A stretch of DNA of 64,000 nt from Ailurus styani (taxonomy: Eukaryota > Chordata > Mammalia > Carnivora > Ailuridae). Below the pieces are notes generated by a model. That model was given only the letters and a program-made list of their open reading frames with translations, did no database searches and was not told where the DNA came from. Where the stretch lies: contig LNAC01000859.1 in the NCBI GenBank assembly GCA_002007465.1, positions 260,551 to 324,550 of the forward strand. Reading direction: 5' to 3'. Of this stretch, positions 34,734 through 46,760 are shown in pieces. How positions within the stretch are numbered: position 1 is the stretch's first letter; each line of letters begins with the position of its first letter. Both the position numbers and the translations under genes were made by a program.

Positions 34734-35384
34734 AACATCTTGTAAATGAAGTTTCTCTCCATATCCCCCAAATAAATGCTGAAAAAATATTTAACGGATA
34801 TCTGTTTAAGAGACATCAAACTACAAACCTGCTCTGGGATTTATATATCTTTATCTCTCTTTAAAATATATGATTTCTTGAATTCTTGAATGGCAAATCT
34901 TTGTCATGCCCACAGATGTTGCAGATGGAGCAAAATCAAATATTAACAGTGCCATGTGTTGTCTGAATGTGCTTTTACTAAGGAAAAGTATCCCTCTCAA
35001 CATGGATAATATGTTGATATGTAACATCCCAATGTGAATGGTAATATTTATTTTAACTTCAATCATAATACTTCTTCATTATTTCCTTATTTCTGAATTT
35101 AGTGCCAATTAACTTTTTATTAACTAATGTTTAAAAATCCTTTGAGAAACACATGACCTCACAGAGTGAATATGAGCAACTGAATGGTACAACACCATGT
35201 AGCAATGAGGAGAGTGAATGATGCTTGGAAAATTCCTTGCATTATTCAGTGAATAGTGTCCTGCCAGGCTGTTTGCCCTTTTAGAGTGATCCTGAACTAA
35301 AATTCCAATCCAATACCCAAAAATTTTCACAGGGAGCTTATTAAACTTTACTATTTAAATTCAGGGTACAGAAGTGACATCAAA
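34734..35384. other. Unassigned stretch
   Basis: No recognisable repeat. Minus-strand frames of about 70 codons have no known domain. Confidence 0.5.
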
Positions 35385-36250
35385 ACAGTAATGGCGGAGT
35401 CAGAACCTCTGAAAATCTGTTCTTCCTAAAAGTCATGAAAGAATGGGCAAAACTGTCAGAATCTACTTCTCTAAAACATTGAAAACTCATCTAAGCCTTA
35501 CAAAACCCAGCAAGCGTTTATTAAAGAAAAAGGGCTAAATATTGAAAACAATAGGGAAATTTATGGTGTTTTAACTTGCTGTATTTCCATCTCCTAATGT
35601 GGTAGGTACTCTGCTGTAGCCTAGAAAAGTAAGAGCCCACGTTATTAGATCAGCCTGTTAGTCACCAGAAGTAAGAGAATGGATTCTGGGCTTTTGCAAA
35701 GCTTCAGTCCCAAAGAACAGTCACATTATTTTACCCTCAGGTGGTTCCCTGGAAGACCCCACTTAACAAGCTGTCTGAAGTTGACCTGACTTGGAACTCT
35801 CCCACTGTGAAAAACCTTCACCTCAGGAACATTTATGGAAAACAATTACAGGAAAACGTTTTATCTTCACAGCTGCCTACAACGGTGAATAACTTTTGAG
35901 TCAAACAATAGACTAAACAAAAGCCCCAAAGTAAAAACTAGGGAATAACACGTCCATATCGTTTTGAAAGGCTCTAACATATTCCCTAGGAATCCAAAAC
36001 AACATACTCATGTATAGAGACATATGCACACTCAAAGAAGGTCTAAGAAGCCCCTCAAGTCTTACCTCTAACTGAACTTGAGACGCTGCACAAGCAGGAA
36101 ATAAAGGCTAAGGAAGAGTTGTAAGCAGACTGGCTGAGAGTCAAAGGTTTGCCCTAACAGAGAGAGCCCCTTAGCAAATAGTGGATCTAGGAATTTAAGG
36201 GAATCATTGTTTTATTATTAGGTGGAGCAAAGACCACCTAAAAATTTCTC
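35385..36250 (+). mobile_element. L1-like 5' region (tentative)
   Basis: The text ctgtctgaagttgacctgac, ttggaactctcccactgtga, cagctgcctacaacggtgaa and the opening AACAGTAATGGCGGAGTC resemble an old L1 5' UTR. ATGGCGG at 35391-35397 is a YY1-type core, as found at L1 5' ends. If right, the L1 at 36251-38565 is one element that keeps its start but has lost most of its middle. Confidence 0.45.
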
Positions 36251-36364
36251 TTATGCTCAGGAGGACAAGGGTGTATGCTCCTGTCACTCCATTCAATACT
36301 ATAGTGGAAGCTCTAGCCAAGGAAATTAAGGAGGGGGGGGAGGTAATAAAAATCATCTGTATTG

Positions 36365-36560
36365 GGCGCCTGGGTGGCTCAGTGGGTTAAAGCCTCTGCT
36401 TTCGGCTCAGATCATGATCTCAGTGTCCTGGGATCGAGGCCCGCATCGGGCTCTCTGCTCAGCAGGGAGCCTGCTTCCTCCTCTCCCTGTCTCTCTGCCT
36501 GCCTCTCTGCCTACTTGTAATCTCTCTCTCTGTGTCAAATAAATAAATAAAATCTTTAAA
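36365..36560 (+). mobile_element. SINEC element, young mustelid-like type
   Basis: Near-consensus copy. Perfect 17-bp target duplication aaaaatcatctgtattg at 36348-36364 and 36561-36577, in L1 ORF2 sequence. Confidence 0.97.
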
Positions 36561-36774
36561 AAAAATCATCTGTATTGAGTAAGAAAGAGTTTAGCAAGGT
36601 TGCAGGATACAAGATCAATATATGAAAGACAGTTGAGTTTTTACACCAGACCAATGAAAAATCTGAAGATGAAATTAAGAAAACAATTCCTTTTAATACC
36701 ATCAAAAAGAATAAAATAATCAGGACTAAACAGAAGAAATTACTGTACACTATGAACTTCAAAACGCTGGGGCT

Positions 36775-36978
36775 TTTTTTAAAGATTTGATTTTAAAAAA
36801 TAAATAAAAAAATAAAGATTTGATTTATTTATTTGAGAGATAGAGAGAGAGAAAGCATGCACAAGTGAGGGGGCAGACAGAGGGAGAGGGAGAAGCATAC
36901 ACCTGCTGAGCAGAGAGCTTGACACAGGGATCAATCTGAAGACAGACACTTAAGCAACTGAGCTACCCAGGTGCCCCC
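36775..36978 (-). mobile_element. SINEC element, duplicated tail
   Basis: Minus-strand copy with head complement gagctacccaggtgccccc at right. The tail region holds aaagatttgatttta-like text twice (about 36780-36830). No convincing target duplication. It sits at the point where the host L1 loses a segment. Confidence 0.88.
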
Positions 36979-38305
36979 AAAATTTTGTTGAAATAAAAAA
37001 GACTTCAACTTCTGTCTTACACCATACACAAATATCAACACAAAATGGATTAAAGACTTTAACATAAGACATGAAACCATAAAACTCCTAAAAGAAAACA
37101 TAATGGGGAAAATCCCTGACATTAATCCTTGCAATGAGCTTTTGGATTTGACACCAAGAGCAAAGGCAAATAAAGCAAAAATAAACAAATATGACTACAA
37201 CTACATCAAACTGTAAGGTTTCTGCACAGCAAGGAAACTATCAACAAAATGGGAAGCAATCTACAAAATGGTAAATCATACGCGCAAATCACTCAATATG
37301 CAAAAGATATAAAGAATTAAAAAGGGGCTAATACTCAAAAGATATAAAGAACACATACAACTCAACAGCAAAAACCAAATAATCCAATTTAAAGAGAGGC
37401 AAAGGATCAGAATAGATCTTTTCCCAAAGAAGACCTCCAAACGGCCAAGAGGTACATGAAAAGGTGCTCAACATCACTGATTATCAGGAAAATGCAAATC
37501 AAAACTAGAGGGAGAAATCACTTCACACCTGTTAGAATGGCTACCCTCAAAAAGATAAGAAATAACAAGTGTTGACAAGGATGTGGATGAAAGAGAACCC
37601 TGTTCACTGTTAGTAGAAATGTAAACTGATGCAGTCCCTATAGACATTCCTCAAAACAATATAGAATTATAGAATATAGAAAAACAATATAGACATTCCT
37701 CAAAAATTAAAAATAGAATTACCCTATGATCCAGCAATCCCATTTCTGTGTATGTGAGAGAAATGAAAATAAGATATCTGCATTCCCGTGTTTATTGCAG
37801 CATTATTCACAATAGCCAAGAAACAGAAACAACTGTTCATCAACAGATGAATGCATAAAGACACACACACACACACATGCAGTTCACCTATATTGTATAG
37901 GTGTACCTGGAGGGTATTATGCTAAATGAAATAAGCCAGAGAAAGACAAATACTACATAGTTTCACTTATAGGTGGAATCTTTATTTAAAAAAAAGTCAA
38001 ATTAATAGAAACAGAAAGAAGAAAAATATAAAGGTGGTTGCCAGCACTGGGATGTAGGGAAAATGAAGAAGTTGGTTAACGGGTACAAATTTCCAGGTAT
38101 AAGATGAATAAGGTCTGAGGATCCCATGTAAAACCTGGTGACTATAGTTGATAATACTGTATCATATAATTGGAATTTGCTAAGAGAATAGGACTTAAAT
38201 GTTTATACACACACACAAAGATAAACGTGAGCTGATGCATGTGTTAACTAATTAGATGGGAGGAATCCTATCACGATATACACATATATCAAATTACCAG
38301 ATGTA

Positions 38306-38499
38306 GGGGCGCCTGGGTGGCTCAGTCATTAAGTGTCTGCCTTTGGCTCAGGTCATGATCCCGGGGTCCTGGGATCAAGCCCCGCATCGGGCTCCCTGCT
38401 CAGTGGAAAGCCTGCTTCTCCCTCTCCCACTTCCCCCTGCTTATGTTCCCACTCTCACTGTCTCTCTCTCCCTGTTAAATAAATAAAATCTTTTTTAAA
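38306..38499 (+). mobile_element. SINEC element, arctoid type
   Basis: Head ggggcgcctgggtggctcag, gatcccggggtcctgggatc, ccccctgcttatgttccc. Perfect 15-bp target duplication aaattaccagatgta at 38291-38305 and 38500-38514, near the end of the L1. Confidence 0.97.
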
Positions 38500-39269
38500 A
38501 AATTACCAGATGTACATTTTAAATATCTTACAATTATATATGTCAATTTACGTCAATAGAGCTAAAATACTTTTTAGGGAAAAAAAGAGACAAATAATTG
38601 TAAAGACATTCCAGGTTCCTAGACCAGAAGACTTATTTTTGTTAAGGTGGTAATACTCCCCAAATTAATCTACATGTTCCACAAAATTTATATCAAAATT
38701 CCAACTGCCTTTTTAAAAAAGAAATTGGCAAGTTGATCCTAAAATTCATATGGTAACGCAAGGGACTCAGAAAAGCCAAACCAATCTAAAAAAGAAAGTT
38801 AAACTAAGACAAGTCACACTTCTTGATGTCAAAACTTACTACAAAGGTACAATAATCAAGACAGTGTAGCCGTAGGTTAGAGGTAGACCTACATCAATGG
38901 TGCAGAACGGAATATCCATAAGAAAATCGTGTACCTATAGTCAAATGATTTTTGACAGAAGTCCCAAGCCAGTTCAACTGGGGAAACAATAGTTGTGCAC
39001 AAATGGTGCAAGGACAACTGGACATGCACATGCAAAAGAAATGAGCTCGGTACTTCTCTCATTACGTGTCCAAAAATGAGCTCAAAATAGATCAATAACC
39101 CAAACGTAGGTACTAAGGCTATCACACTGTTAGATGAAAACCTAGGTGCAAAACTTTATGGCCTTGCTTTAGGCAACCTATGACACCTATAGCACAAGCA
39201 ACCAAAGAAAAAATAACCAAGTCCGACTTTATCAAAACTAAAAATACTTACATATCAAGGAACACTTTG

Positions 39270-39367
39270 TTTGTTTTTTTTTTTTTAAAGATTTTATTTA
39301 TTCATTTGACACAGAGAGAGAGATCACAAGTAGGCAGAGAGGCAGGCAGAGAGAGAGGAGGAAGCAG
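39270..39367 (-). mobile_element. 5'-truncated SINEC element (98 bp)
   Basis: Only the tail and body are present on the minus strand (tttaaagattttatttattc, gatcacaagtaggcagagag, ending gaggaggaagcag). The whole tRNA-derived head is absent. The perfect 15-bp duplication tcaaggaacactttg at 39255-39269 and 39368-39382 proves that the element was short when it inserted. Confidence 0.96.
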
Positions 39368-39673
39368 TCAAGGAACACTTTGAAAAGAAGTAAAAAACCA
39401 ACCCAAAGAGTGAAAGAAAATATTTGCTCATATTATATCAGATAAGGGTATAGTTCCAGAATATATAAAGAAATCTTACAGCTCAGCAATAAAAAGACAA
39501 CGCAATTTTAAAAAATGTGCAAAGAATGTGAATAGACATATACATATGGCCAATAAGCACATGAAATGATGTTCAACAAGATTAGTCATTAGGGAAATAC
39601 AAGCCATAAGATGTTACTATTTCATATCCACTAGGATGGCTACAATAAAAAAATGGAACATAAAAAATGTTGG

Positions 39674-39817
39674 GGGGCACCTGGGTGGCTTGGTCGGTTA
39701 AGCATCCGACTCTCGATATTGGCTCAGGTCATGATCTCAGGGTCATGAGATGCAGCCCTGCTTAAAGATTCTCTCTCTCTCTCCCTCTTCCTCTGCCTCT
39801 CCTCCAACCCTCAAAAA
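39674..39817 (+). mobile_element. SINEC element, internally shortened (144 bp)
   Basis: The head (ggggcacctgggtggcttgg) and tail are present. The segment between gatgcagccc and tgcttaaagattctc is missing relative to full copies. Perfect target duplication aaaaaatgttgg at 39662-39673 and 39818-39829. Confidence 0.94.
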
Positions 39818-40145
39818 AAAAAATGTTGGTAAGGATGTAGAGAATTTGGAACCCTCACGCACTGCTGTGGGAATTTAAATGGTAAGGTACTTTGAAAACA
39901 GTTTGGCAGTTCCTAAAAAAAAGTTAGAGTCGCCATATAACACAGCAATTCCATTCCTGAGTATATAGCCAAGAGAACTGAATATATAGGTCCACAAAAA
40001 AGTACATATGAAAATTTTGTCCATATCAACATTATTCATGATGAATAAAATGTAGAAAGTTCTCAAAGTATCTATCACTAATGATTGGATAAACAAAATT
40101 TGTCACATCCATACAAGAGAATATTATTCATACATAGAAGTTTCA

Positions 40146-41340
40146 TCATTGCCAATGTGCAAGGGAAAGAGGGCAAAGAGACAGTTAAAATCCAATTTTC
40201 AGATATTCATCATCATATTTTCTATGTAATATTTCTTCTTGGGCTGCTTCGTGGAAGAGTTACACTTACAAGTCTATTTATCCTGACATATGTACACTTG
40301 TATTCCCTATTCTGTTTACTTTATTGTGAATTACATTACTTTTATATGTCAACAAATCATTTTATTTCCTGGTGCACTTCTGTGAATTTGGGATATAATT
40401 CAATAGAAAAATATGCAAATTTCACAAATACAAACAATAGCATGAAAGCACTGTAGCCAACCTGACCTGCTCCCTGTTAACTAAATGTTAGCCAAAGTTA
40501 GTGACCAATGTCTCCTTCATAACACCTGAACAACCAAGTATGTAATAGTCATGAGCCATCACTGAGAATGTATTGAGAATGTAATCTGGTGATAATTACA
40601 TCACAATTCATCTTGCATTTCATATTTATTAAATGTATTTCAACAAATGTTCCATCTCTTTTCCTCTAGAACAGTTAAACTGCTTGTAGATCATTTGATG
40701 TACAGGCAGGTTATAAAGTAGGCCAAAGATTTTGCTTTGAGATACCCCTACCAGTCTTAGCTCCCTGAAGGCAAAGATGTTTACCCATTGACTATCACCT
40801 ACGTCGACCATCTAAGAACTAATATATGCCCAGTAAAAGTTCACAGTCCTTAAATGCGTATATTTCTCCTTTTCTTTACTCACCTTAATACCCTTTTGAC
40901 TCTAAGGAGACAACTTCTAGAAGCATGACTTGCTAACCCAGTTCAGTTTCTCTAAATTTCTCTTATTTCTACCTCCCTGCCAGAAAAATTTCACTTATGT
41001 GGTAAGAGTTTTCAAATGTAGTATTTCCAAAACAAATCCATTACTATGTACTACCTAGCATCAGACACACGTCCACCTCATATTTCCCCTGCCACTTGTA
41101 ACATTTTTGCACTAGCAATCCGGGCTCAACCTCAGAGTCTTTTACTTCCTTACCTATTGTAAGTATTAAAGCCTTCTTCTCCTGTTAAAAACATGCTTAT
41201 TTTCTTTATAGTGATGTTTAAATTACAAATGTAATATGGGCTTTTTTTTAAGAGCTAATATGATCCAAGGCTGCACATAAAATTGTTAATACTTCAACTC
41301 CAATGTCCTGTTCCTTCTGCAAGAGTTTCAAGATGGGTCT
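40146..41340. other. Mostly unassigned, with a small L2-like block
   Basis: Bases about 40755-40860 (ccctaccagtcttagctccc, tgaaggcaaagatgttta, atgcccagtaaaag) resemble the L2 3' end on the plus strand. A plus-strand frame at 40085-40456 runs out of L1 antisense-like text into unassigned DNA and shows no domain. The remainder shows nothing. Confidence 0.4.
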
Positions 41341-42109
41341 ATGGCACAATGACTGTGATAGCAAATTGCTTCTTCAAGCCCCAAATCATGCCAAGCCTGC
41401 TTTTCCATTTCTACTGCAACTATCCTAACTCAGGTCTTCCCTATCAAAATGATGGTATTTCCTATGTTTGAGTCTCTCTGCTTTATCCACAATCCATTCT
41501 GCTCACTTCTATTATATTGTTCTTAAGATCATGTCCTATTTTGCCACAATCCAACATAAAAAAAAAATCAGCAATGGCCAATTGAATAACGTCGAAACTC
41601 CTTATTTTAACATTCAAGGATCTCCTCTAGTCCTAAAGCACAAAACAATGAAAATTTGGACTAGGAATTAGAAGAACGAACTTATTACTAACTGCGCGAT
41701 CATACCTCTGAACCTTCTTATTTACCTATAGAATGAGGAATGAGTACATCAAAACAAATGAACAAACAAACAAACAAACAAACAAACCATTCTGGCTTAC
41801 AGTAGAATGACACACGTCTTTCAAATCTTCGCTTCCATTGCTCCACTAAGTAGAATATTCCGTCCAATGAAACTATGTGCCATTCCACAGAAAGGACTTT
41901 GCATGCACTACACCTGCCAAAGTTTTTGCCCTTGCCGTTCCTCCATGCAAGCAATATTTAACTCTTATTCCTAATAAAATAATATTCATATATAATGGTT
42001 ACATCTTCCATAAATTTTTTTCTAAACCAGTAAAAATTATTATCTATAAATTCCCAAAGCATGTGGATTTTGTGTTTTTGGAACACTGCCAGCCTTTCTT
42101 TATAATACA
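41341..42109. mobile_element. L2-like and MIR-like debris with (AAAC)n
   Basis: About 41360-41650 and 41795-41980 resemble plus-strand L2 (ccattctgctcacttctatt, cttgccgttcctccatgcaa). About 41655-41745 resembles MIR on the minus strand (tactaactgcgcgatcatac, cttatttacctatagaatga). Bases 41751-41787 are an (AAAC)n array. Confidence 0.45.
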
Positions 42110-42584
42110 GCTTTTAAAAAAAGATTCATGTTTTAGAGCCATTTTAGGTTCACAGCAAAACTGAGTGGAAGTTATGGAGTTATTTTCCTTATACTCCCTG
42201 CCCCCACAAATACACAGTTTTTACCCACTATCAACACCCCACACCCGAGTAGTGTATTTGTTACAATTGATGAAACTACACTGTCACTTAGAGTCCACAG
42301 TTTACATTAGGGTTCGCTCTTGGATTTGGACAAATATATACTCTATGGGTTTTGACAAATACATAATGACATATACCCATTTGTTGTAGTACCATACAGA
42401 ATAGTTTTGCTGCCTTAAAAATGCTTTGGGCTTTACCTATTCACCCCTTCCTCCTCTAAAAGCTCTAGAAACCACTGAGCCTTCACTATCTCCATAATTT
42501 TGCATTTTCCAGAGTTTCAGATTGTTGGAATTACACATTATGTAGCCTTTGCAGATTGGCTTCATTCACTTAAGTAATGTGCAT

Positions 42585-42908
42585 TTAAGGTTCCTCCAGG
42601 TATCTCATAGCTTGATAGGTCGTTTCCTTACAGTATTGAATAATATTACATTGTCGGGTGTACAACGGTTTATTTACCATTTGCCTACTGAATGATATCT
42701 TGGCTGCTTCCAAGTTTTGGCAATTCTGAAAAAGCTGCTGTAAACAACTGCGTGCAGGTTTTTGTGTGGACGTAATTTTCAGTTCCTTTGGGCAAACACC
42801 AAGGAGAATGACTGCGGGACCATAAGATAAGAGTATGTTTAGTTTTAGAAAAAAAGCTGCCAGACTGTCTTCCAGAGTAACAGTACCATTTTGCATTCCC
42901 ACCAACAT
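42585..42908 (-). pseudogene. L1 ORF2 C-terminal open-frame relic (107 codons)
   Basis: The minus-strand frame keeps the ORF2p C-terminal block LSYGPAVILLGVCPKELK and a following QNCQNLEAAK stretch. It is the same region as the relic at 17260-17613 but belongs to a different L1 insertion. The catalytic parts are missing. It is a fossil with no sign of selection. Confidence 0.78.
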
Positions 42909-42924
42909 CGAATGAAAGTTCCTT

Positions 42925-43125
42925 GGGGCACCTGGGTGGCTCAGTTGATTAAGCTTCTGATTCTTGATTTCAGCTCAGGTCATGATCTCAGGGTCCTGAG
43001 ATCAAGCTCTGCATCAGACTTTGTGCTGGGCACAGAGCCTGCTTGAGATTCTCTCCCTCCTTCTCCTTCTTCCCCTGCCCCGCTCATATGCTCTCTCACT
43101 CTCTCTTTAAAAAAAAAAAAAAAAA
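42925..43125 (+). mobile_element. SINEC element
   Basis: Head ggggcacctgggtggctcag, older body (ctgcttgagattctctccc) and a pure A tail of about 17. No clean target duplication is visible. Confidence 0.92.
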
Positions 43126-43285
43126 GTCAGTGTTTTGGATTTTTGTCATTGTAACAGTGTATCATGATATCTCATTGTTTTAATTTGCAATTCCTGAATA
43201 ACATATGATGTTGAGTATTGTAACTATTTTTTGTACACATTACATCTTCATTTTAATTACAGACTTCTTAAGGGTAGCCAAGCTA

Positions 43286-43698
43286 TTCATCTTTTTGTCA
43301 TCCACTGAATGTAATATAAAGCCTTTAAATAATTATTGAATAAAATGCTAGTATTGGAGGGAAAATAAAAGAAATGAAAAACAATTGTCTCAGTTGATTG
43401 GAAAGATGAATTCAGCCTCAGAGGTGTCTAAGATATAATACCAGAATCAGTCATTGCTGGAATTGTAGTAATTTTGTATATTTGTGAATATTTATTGGTA
43501 TATGTGTTTACAGATGATATTCTTTCTTATAGTGAAATAGGTTTTTGAGCCCAGGGTACATGGCCTTACTGTGCTACTATTGATGCTTTGTTTGCTTGCT
43601 TGCATAGCCTAAGAGAGACTAAAGGGAAAATGAACTGTATTTCCAATATGCTAATTCCTATCCACAACCTCCCAAAATCTTAAATAATGACAATTTGA
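43286..43698. other. Unassigned stretch
   Basis: AT-rich with no recognisable element. The last 13 bases (aatgacaatttga) are the target duplication of the next SINE. Confidence 0.55.
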
Positions 43699-43814
43699 GG
43701 GGCACTCTGGGTGGCTCAGATGGTTAAGCATCTGCCTTCCACTCAGGTCATAATTCCAGGGTCCTGGGATGGAGCCCCTCTCCTTCTCCCTCTATTTAAA
43801 ATCTTAAAAAAAAT
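43699..43814 (+). mobile_element. SINEC element, internally shortened (116 bp)
   Basis: The head (ggggcactctgggtggctca) and tail (atttaaaatcttaaaa) are present. The middle between ggatggagcccc and tctccttctccctc is missing. Target duplication aatgacaatttga (43686-43698) and aatcacaatttga (43815-43827), one mismatch. Confidence 0.93.
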
Positions 43815-43827
43815 AATCACAATTTGA

Positions 43828-44066
43828 CTTTCAAAATTAATTCATTCAACAAATATTTATTGAGTGTTTACTATATACTAGGCACTAGTCCAAAACAAGT
43901 AATACATTGTTGAGTAGAATCAATTCCTTAATAATGATAAAGTTCATGATTTTTAATATATACATTTAAGTTTTTCCCCCTACATCTAATATAATATTTC
44001 AGGATCATATGTCATTTGGTGGCTTTTAAATTAATGTTATTCTAATCTAGAAATAAATCAGTCCTG
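43828..44066 (-). mobile_element. L2 3' end, antisense
   Basis: Bases about 43840-43940 (attcattcaacaaatattta, ttgagtgtttactatatact, aggcactagtcc) are the complement of the L2 3' end. The rest to 44066 is unassigned and ends with the L1 target duplication. Confidence 0.65.
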
Positions 44067-44471
44067 TATTACTCAGCATCAGAAAGGACGAATACCCAAC
44101 TTTTCTATCAACATGGATGGGTCTGGAGGAGATTATGCTGAGTGAAATAAGTCAAGCAGAGAAAGTCAATTATCATATGGTTTCATTTACTAGTGGAACG
44201 TAAGGAATAAAATGGAGGACTCTAGAAGAAGGAAAGGAAACGTGAATTGGGGTAAATCGGAGAGGGAGATGAACCATGAGAGACTGTGGACTCTGAGAAA
44301 CAAACTGAGGTTTATGGAGGGGAGAGGAGAGGGGGGAGGGGTGAGCCTGGTGGTGGGTATTAAGGAAGGCACGTATTACATGGAGCACTGGGTGTGGTGC
44401 ATAAACAATGAATCTTGGATCACTGAAAAAATAAAATTAAAAAAAAAGTTGACTTTGGGAAAAAAAAAAGA
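44067..44471 (+). mobile_element. 5'-truncated carnivore-type L1 (about 405 bp)
   Basis: Carnivore L1 3' end: caacatggatgggtctggag, gagtgaaataagtcaagcag, gaaacaaactgaggtttatg, a G-rich purine run (about 44315-44342), gcactgggtgtggtgc, poly(A). Target duplication gaaataaatcagtcctg (44050-44066) and gaaagaaatcagtcctg (44472-44488), one mismatch. Confidence 0.93.
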
Positions 44472-44488
44472 GAAAGAAATCAGTCCTG

Positions 44489-45233
44489 AAAAGATTAAAG
44501 CTAAATCCTTTAAACCAAGTTCAAGATACTTTTTTCCATTCCTCATTTTCAAAATAAAAATATATTTTAATATTCATATGGCTGTGAGATACTTGAATCC
44601 AGAATACTCACACTGACCTTTGGACTTGGAGATACATTTTAAAGCATGTTTTTGCTTGTTGCTATGACCTCATCAGGTTTCCTGTCCTAACTACACACTG
44701 GATGATTGTGGAGTTTTTTAGTTACAATTTAAGTAATAGAGAAAAAATATATACATATATATAATCCATTGCATACAGATAATATCCAAATGAATTTGAA
44801 TTTCAACATCTTTGTTTTGGCAAGAATTCAGATTTATAAGCAGCAAGCTTCCGTCTGGAATTAGAGTCTATATAAAGAGGCAAAACAGATTGATTGATAT
44901 TCATTCACCATAATTTACAAGAGCTGAGAATGCTTATCTCTTGATAAGGATGGCTAAAGGCCATCTGTAACAGATCATATGCAAATAAAAGCTTGCAATA
45001 TAAATTAAAATAGTCTCTTAATATGTAATAAAACTGGACGAATGATTTATATATATGATTTTATATATCTCCCAAATGCTTTTCTATAAATGTCAACTAT
45101 AAATTCAGTAAAATTCTATTATGTTTAAATCTTCAAAATTTATATGAATGAATGTGCTGTCCTTTGTAAATGAAGGTAGAATTACCCAGTCACTATGAGT
45201 AAAATGTGTGCTTTGAATTGTTGGTAAGATTTT
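44489..45233. other. Unassigned AT-rich stretch
   Basis: No repeat family or coding signal seen. A TATA-rich segment lies near 44745-44762. Confidence 0.55.
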
Positions 45234-45411
45234 TTGTTTTTTAAATATTTTATTTATTTATTTGTCAGAGAGAGAGAGAGCACAAGTAGGGGAAGGAGCA
45301 GGCTCCCTTCTGAGCAAAGAGCCTAGTGCAGGACTCAATCTCAGGACCCTGGGACCCTGGGAGCCGAAAGCAGCCACTTAATCTAATGAGCCATCCAAGC
45401 GTCCCAAAGTA
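45234..45411 (-). mobile_element. SINEC element
   Basis: Minus-strand copy with tail at left (ttaaatattttatttattta) and diverged head complement (gagccatccaagcgtccc). Perfect target duplication ttggtaagatttt at 45221-45233 and 45412-45424. ccctgggaccctggga is a small internal duplication. Confidence 0.94.
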
Positions 45412-45424
45412 TTGGTAAGATTTT

Positions 45425-46760
45425 AGGACTTATCAGTCTATAGTGAATCACAGTCTTTTTAACCTCCTTGTGGAACTGAGTGGAACAGTCAAGGAAAGAG
45501 TCCTAAGACAGTCTTAATATACAAAAATACTGAATGGAATTTTAGGTTGTGATAGCTTAAAATTTAAAGAATACTTTTATTTAAATACACAGGAAAACTC
45601 CTTTTGATAATGATTTTAAGCTTATTTCATATGGTATTGCAATTGCATACTTCCCACTCAAAAAAAGTATTCTGGATCATTCAGATCAGTACAATAATTA
45701 CTTGGTCTGTTAAAGCAATTATAAATGTATTCTATGTATAGGTCTGGTGTACAAAGCAAAACAGTTTCAGATGAAATTACAAAGCTATTCTAACCAAACC
45801 AAAGAAATCCACTGGGGTCCCCTGAATCATAAGTATCCCATATGATTAAAAGTTATAAAGATAATCCTCAAAAATCTCTGAAGATGTTAATAAACTTCAG
45901 CTTGAAATCACAGCACAGAAACAGGAACCCAACTTTGCTGAGCTTTCTTAATGAGATGGCTCTATAATTGTAGCACACAGTTTTAGAAGGTCCTGGACAT
46001 ACATAAAGTCAGAAAATTCCATAAAAATGAGGGCATGTCCACCCACTTCTAATAACTTCATTGTTTCAGAACATACTGTCAGTTGAAAAACAGGAGCCAC
46101 ATTCACTTTCCTTGTTCTGACTTGTCTAAATGATTAGAAAAGTGAATTACATGATATTGAAAAAATGCACACACAAATATATATACATATCTGCACACAC
46201 ATCATATACACACACATCATATATATGGATGTATGGACATGAGATAACTGATCACTTGTGTCAGTGGACATAATTTTGCTAAAATCAATGGAATGGCCAC
46301 CTTAAAAGTACTTATACATTTAACACTTTGGACACAAAAATTTCCAGAAGTAGTGTCGTTTAGATTTGGTTCTAAGTCAGCAGGATCATCATGACCTAAG
46401 TAAGTACTTTCCTTCGATCTCCGGTCATTCTCCCCATTTCAGCTCTCTCTTAGGATTGCAAGAAGACTTCAAGAGCCCCAGGCTTCATGTGTATGAGCCG
46501 CCACACCAGCAAAGAAGAGTGTTTTATTCTTTTCATCTCCCTTATTTATGGAAAATTAACTCTCTTGAAGTCTTACAAAAAACTTTCCCTTAGGTTCCGC
46601 TGGCCAGAATGAGTTGATATTCCAATCCCCTAGCCGCAGGGAAAACTGGGAAAGCAAGTATATAAGCATATTCAATCCGCACATGGGGAAGCAAAGAAGA
46701 GTCAGGGAGATTATCTATAAGTCTGCCACATCTCTAGATGTGTCTAATTTACCCTACACT
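45425..46760. other. Unassigned stretch
   Basis: About 1.3 kb with CA/TA-rich text near 46165-46225. No recognisable repeat. A 75-codon plus-strand frame at 46366-46593 shows no domain. Confidence 0.5.

Larger units (their letters stand above)
36251..38580 (+). mobile_element. Old L1: ORF2 and 3' end, internally deleted
   Basis: The RT-region text (ttcaatactatagtggaagc, gtttagcaaggttgcaggat) jumps after about 36770, at the site of a SINE, to later ORF2 text (caaaatggattaaagacttt, gcaaatcaaaactagaggga) and then an L1 3' end (ctgaggatcccatgtaaaac, atactgtatcatataattgg). At 37645-37710 a block containing tatagacattcctcaaaa is locally duplicated. Three SINEs interrupt it (36365, 36775, 38306). 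No intact frame. Confidence 0.78.
38581..40145 (+). mobile_element. Old L1: last half of ORF2 and 3' part
   Basis: A second plus-strand L1 directly follows the first: ggtggtaatactccccaaat, gcaagttgatcctaaaattc, caatggtgcagaacggaata, caactggacatgcacatgc, accaagtccgactttatcaa, cactaggatggctacaataa, tactttgaaaacagtttggc, aagagaatattattcata. Stops are frequent. SINEs at 39270 and 39674 interrupt it. Confidence 0.8.
42110..43285 (-). mobile_element. Old L1 3' region, antisense
   Basis: The plus strand is the complement of an L1 end: ttcatgttttagagccattt, tcttggatttggacaaatat, gtattgaataatattacatt, cagttcctttgggcaaacac, cagagtaacagtaccatttt, catgatatctcattgtttta. A SINE at 42925 interrupts it. Confidence 0.75.

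Noticed and set aside
40085..40456. 123-codon plus-strand frame
   Set aside because: It begins in L1 sequence and runs into unassigned AT-rich DNA. It is rich in Phe, Ile, Leu and Tyr as expected of T-rich DNA, with no recognisable domain.
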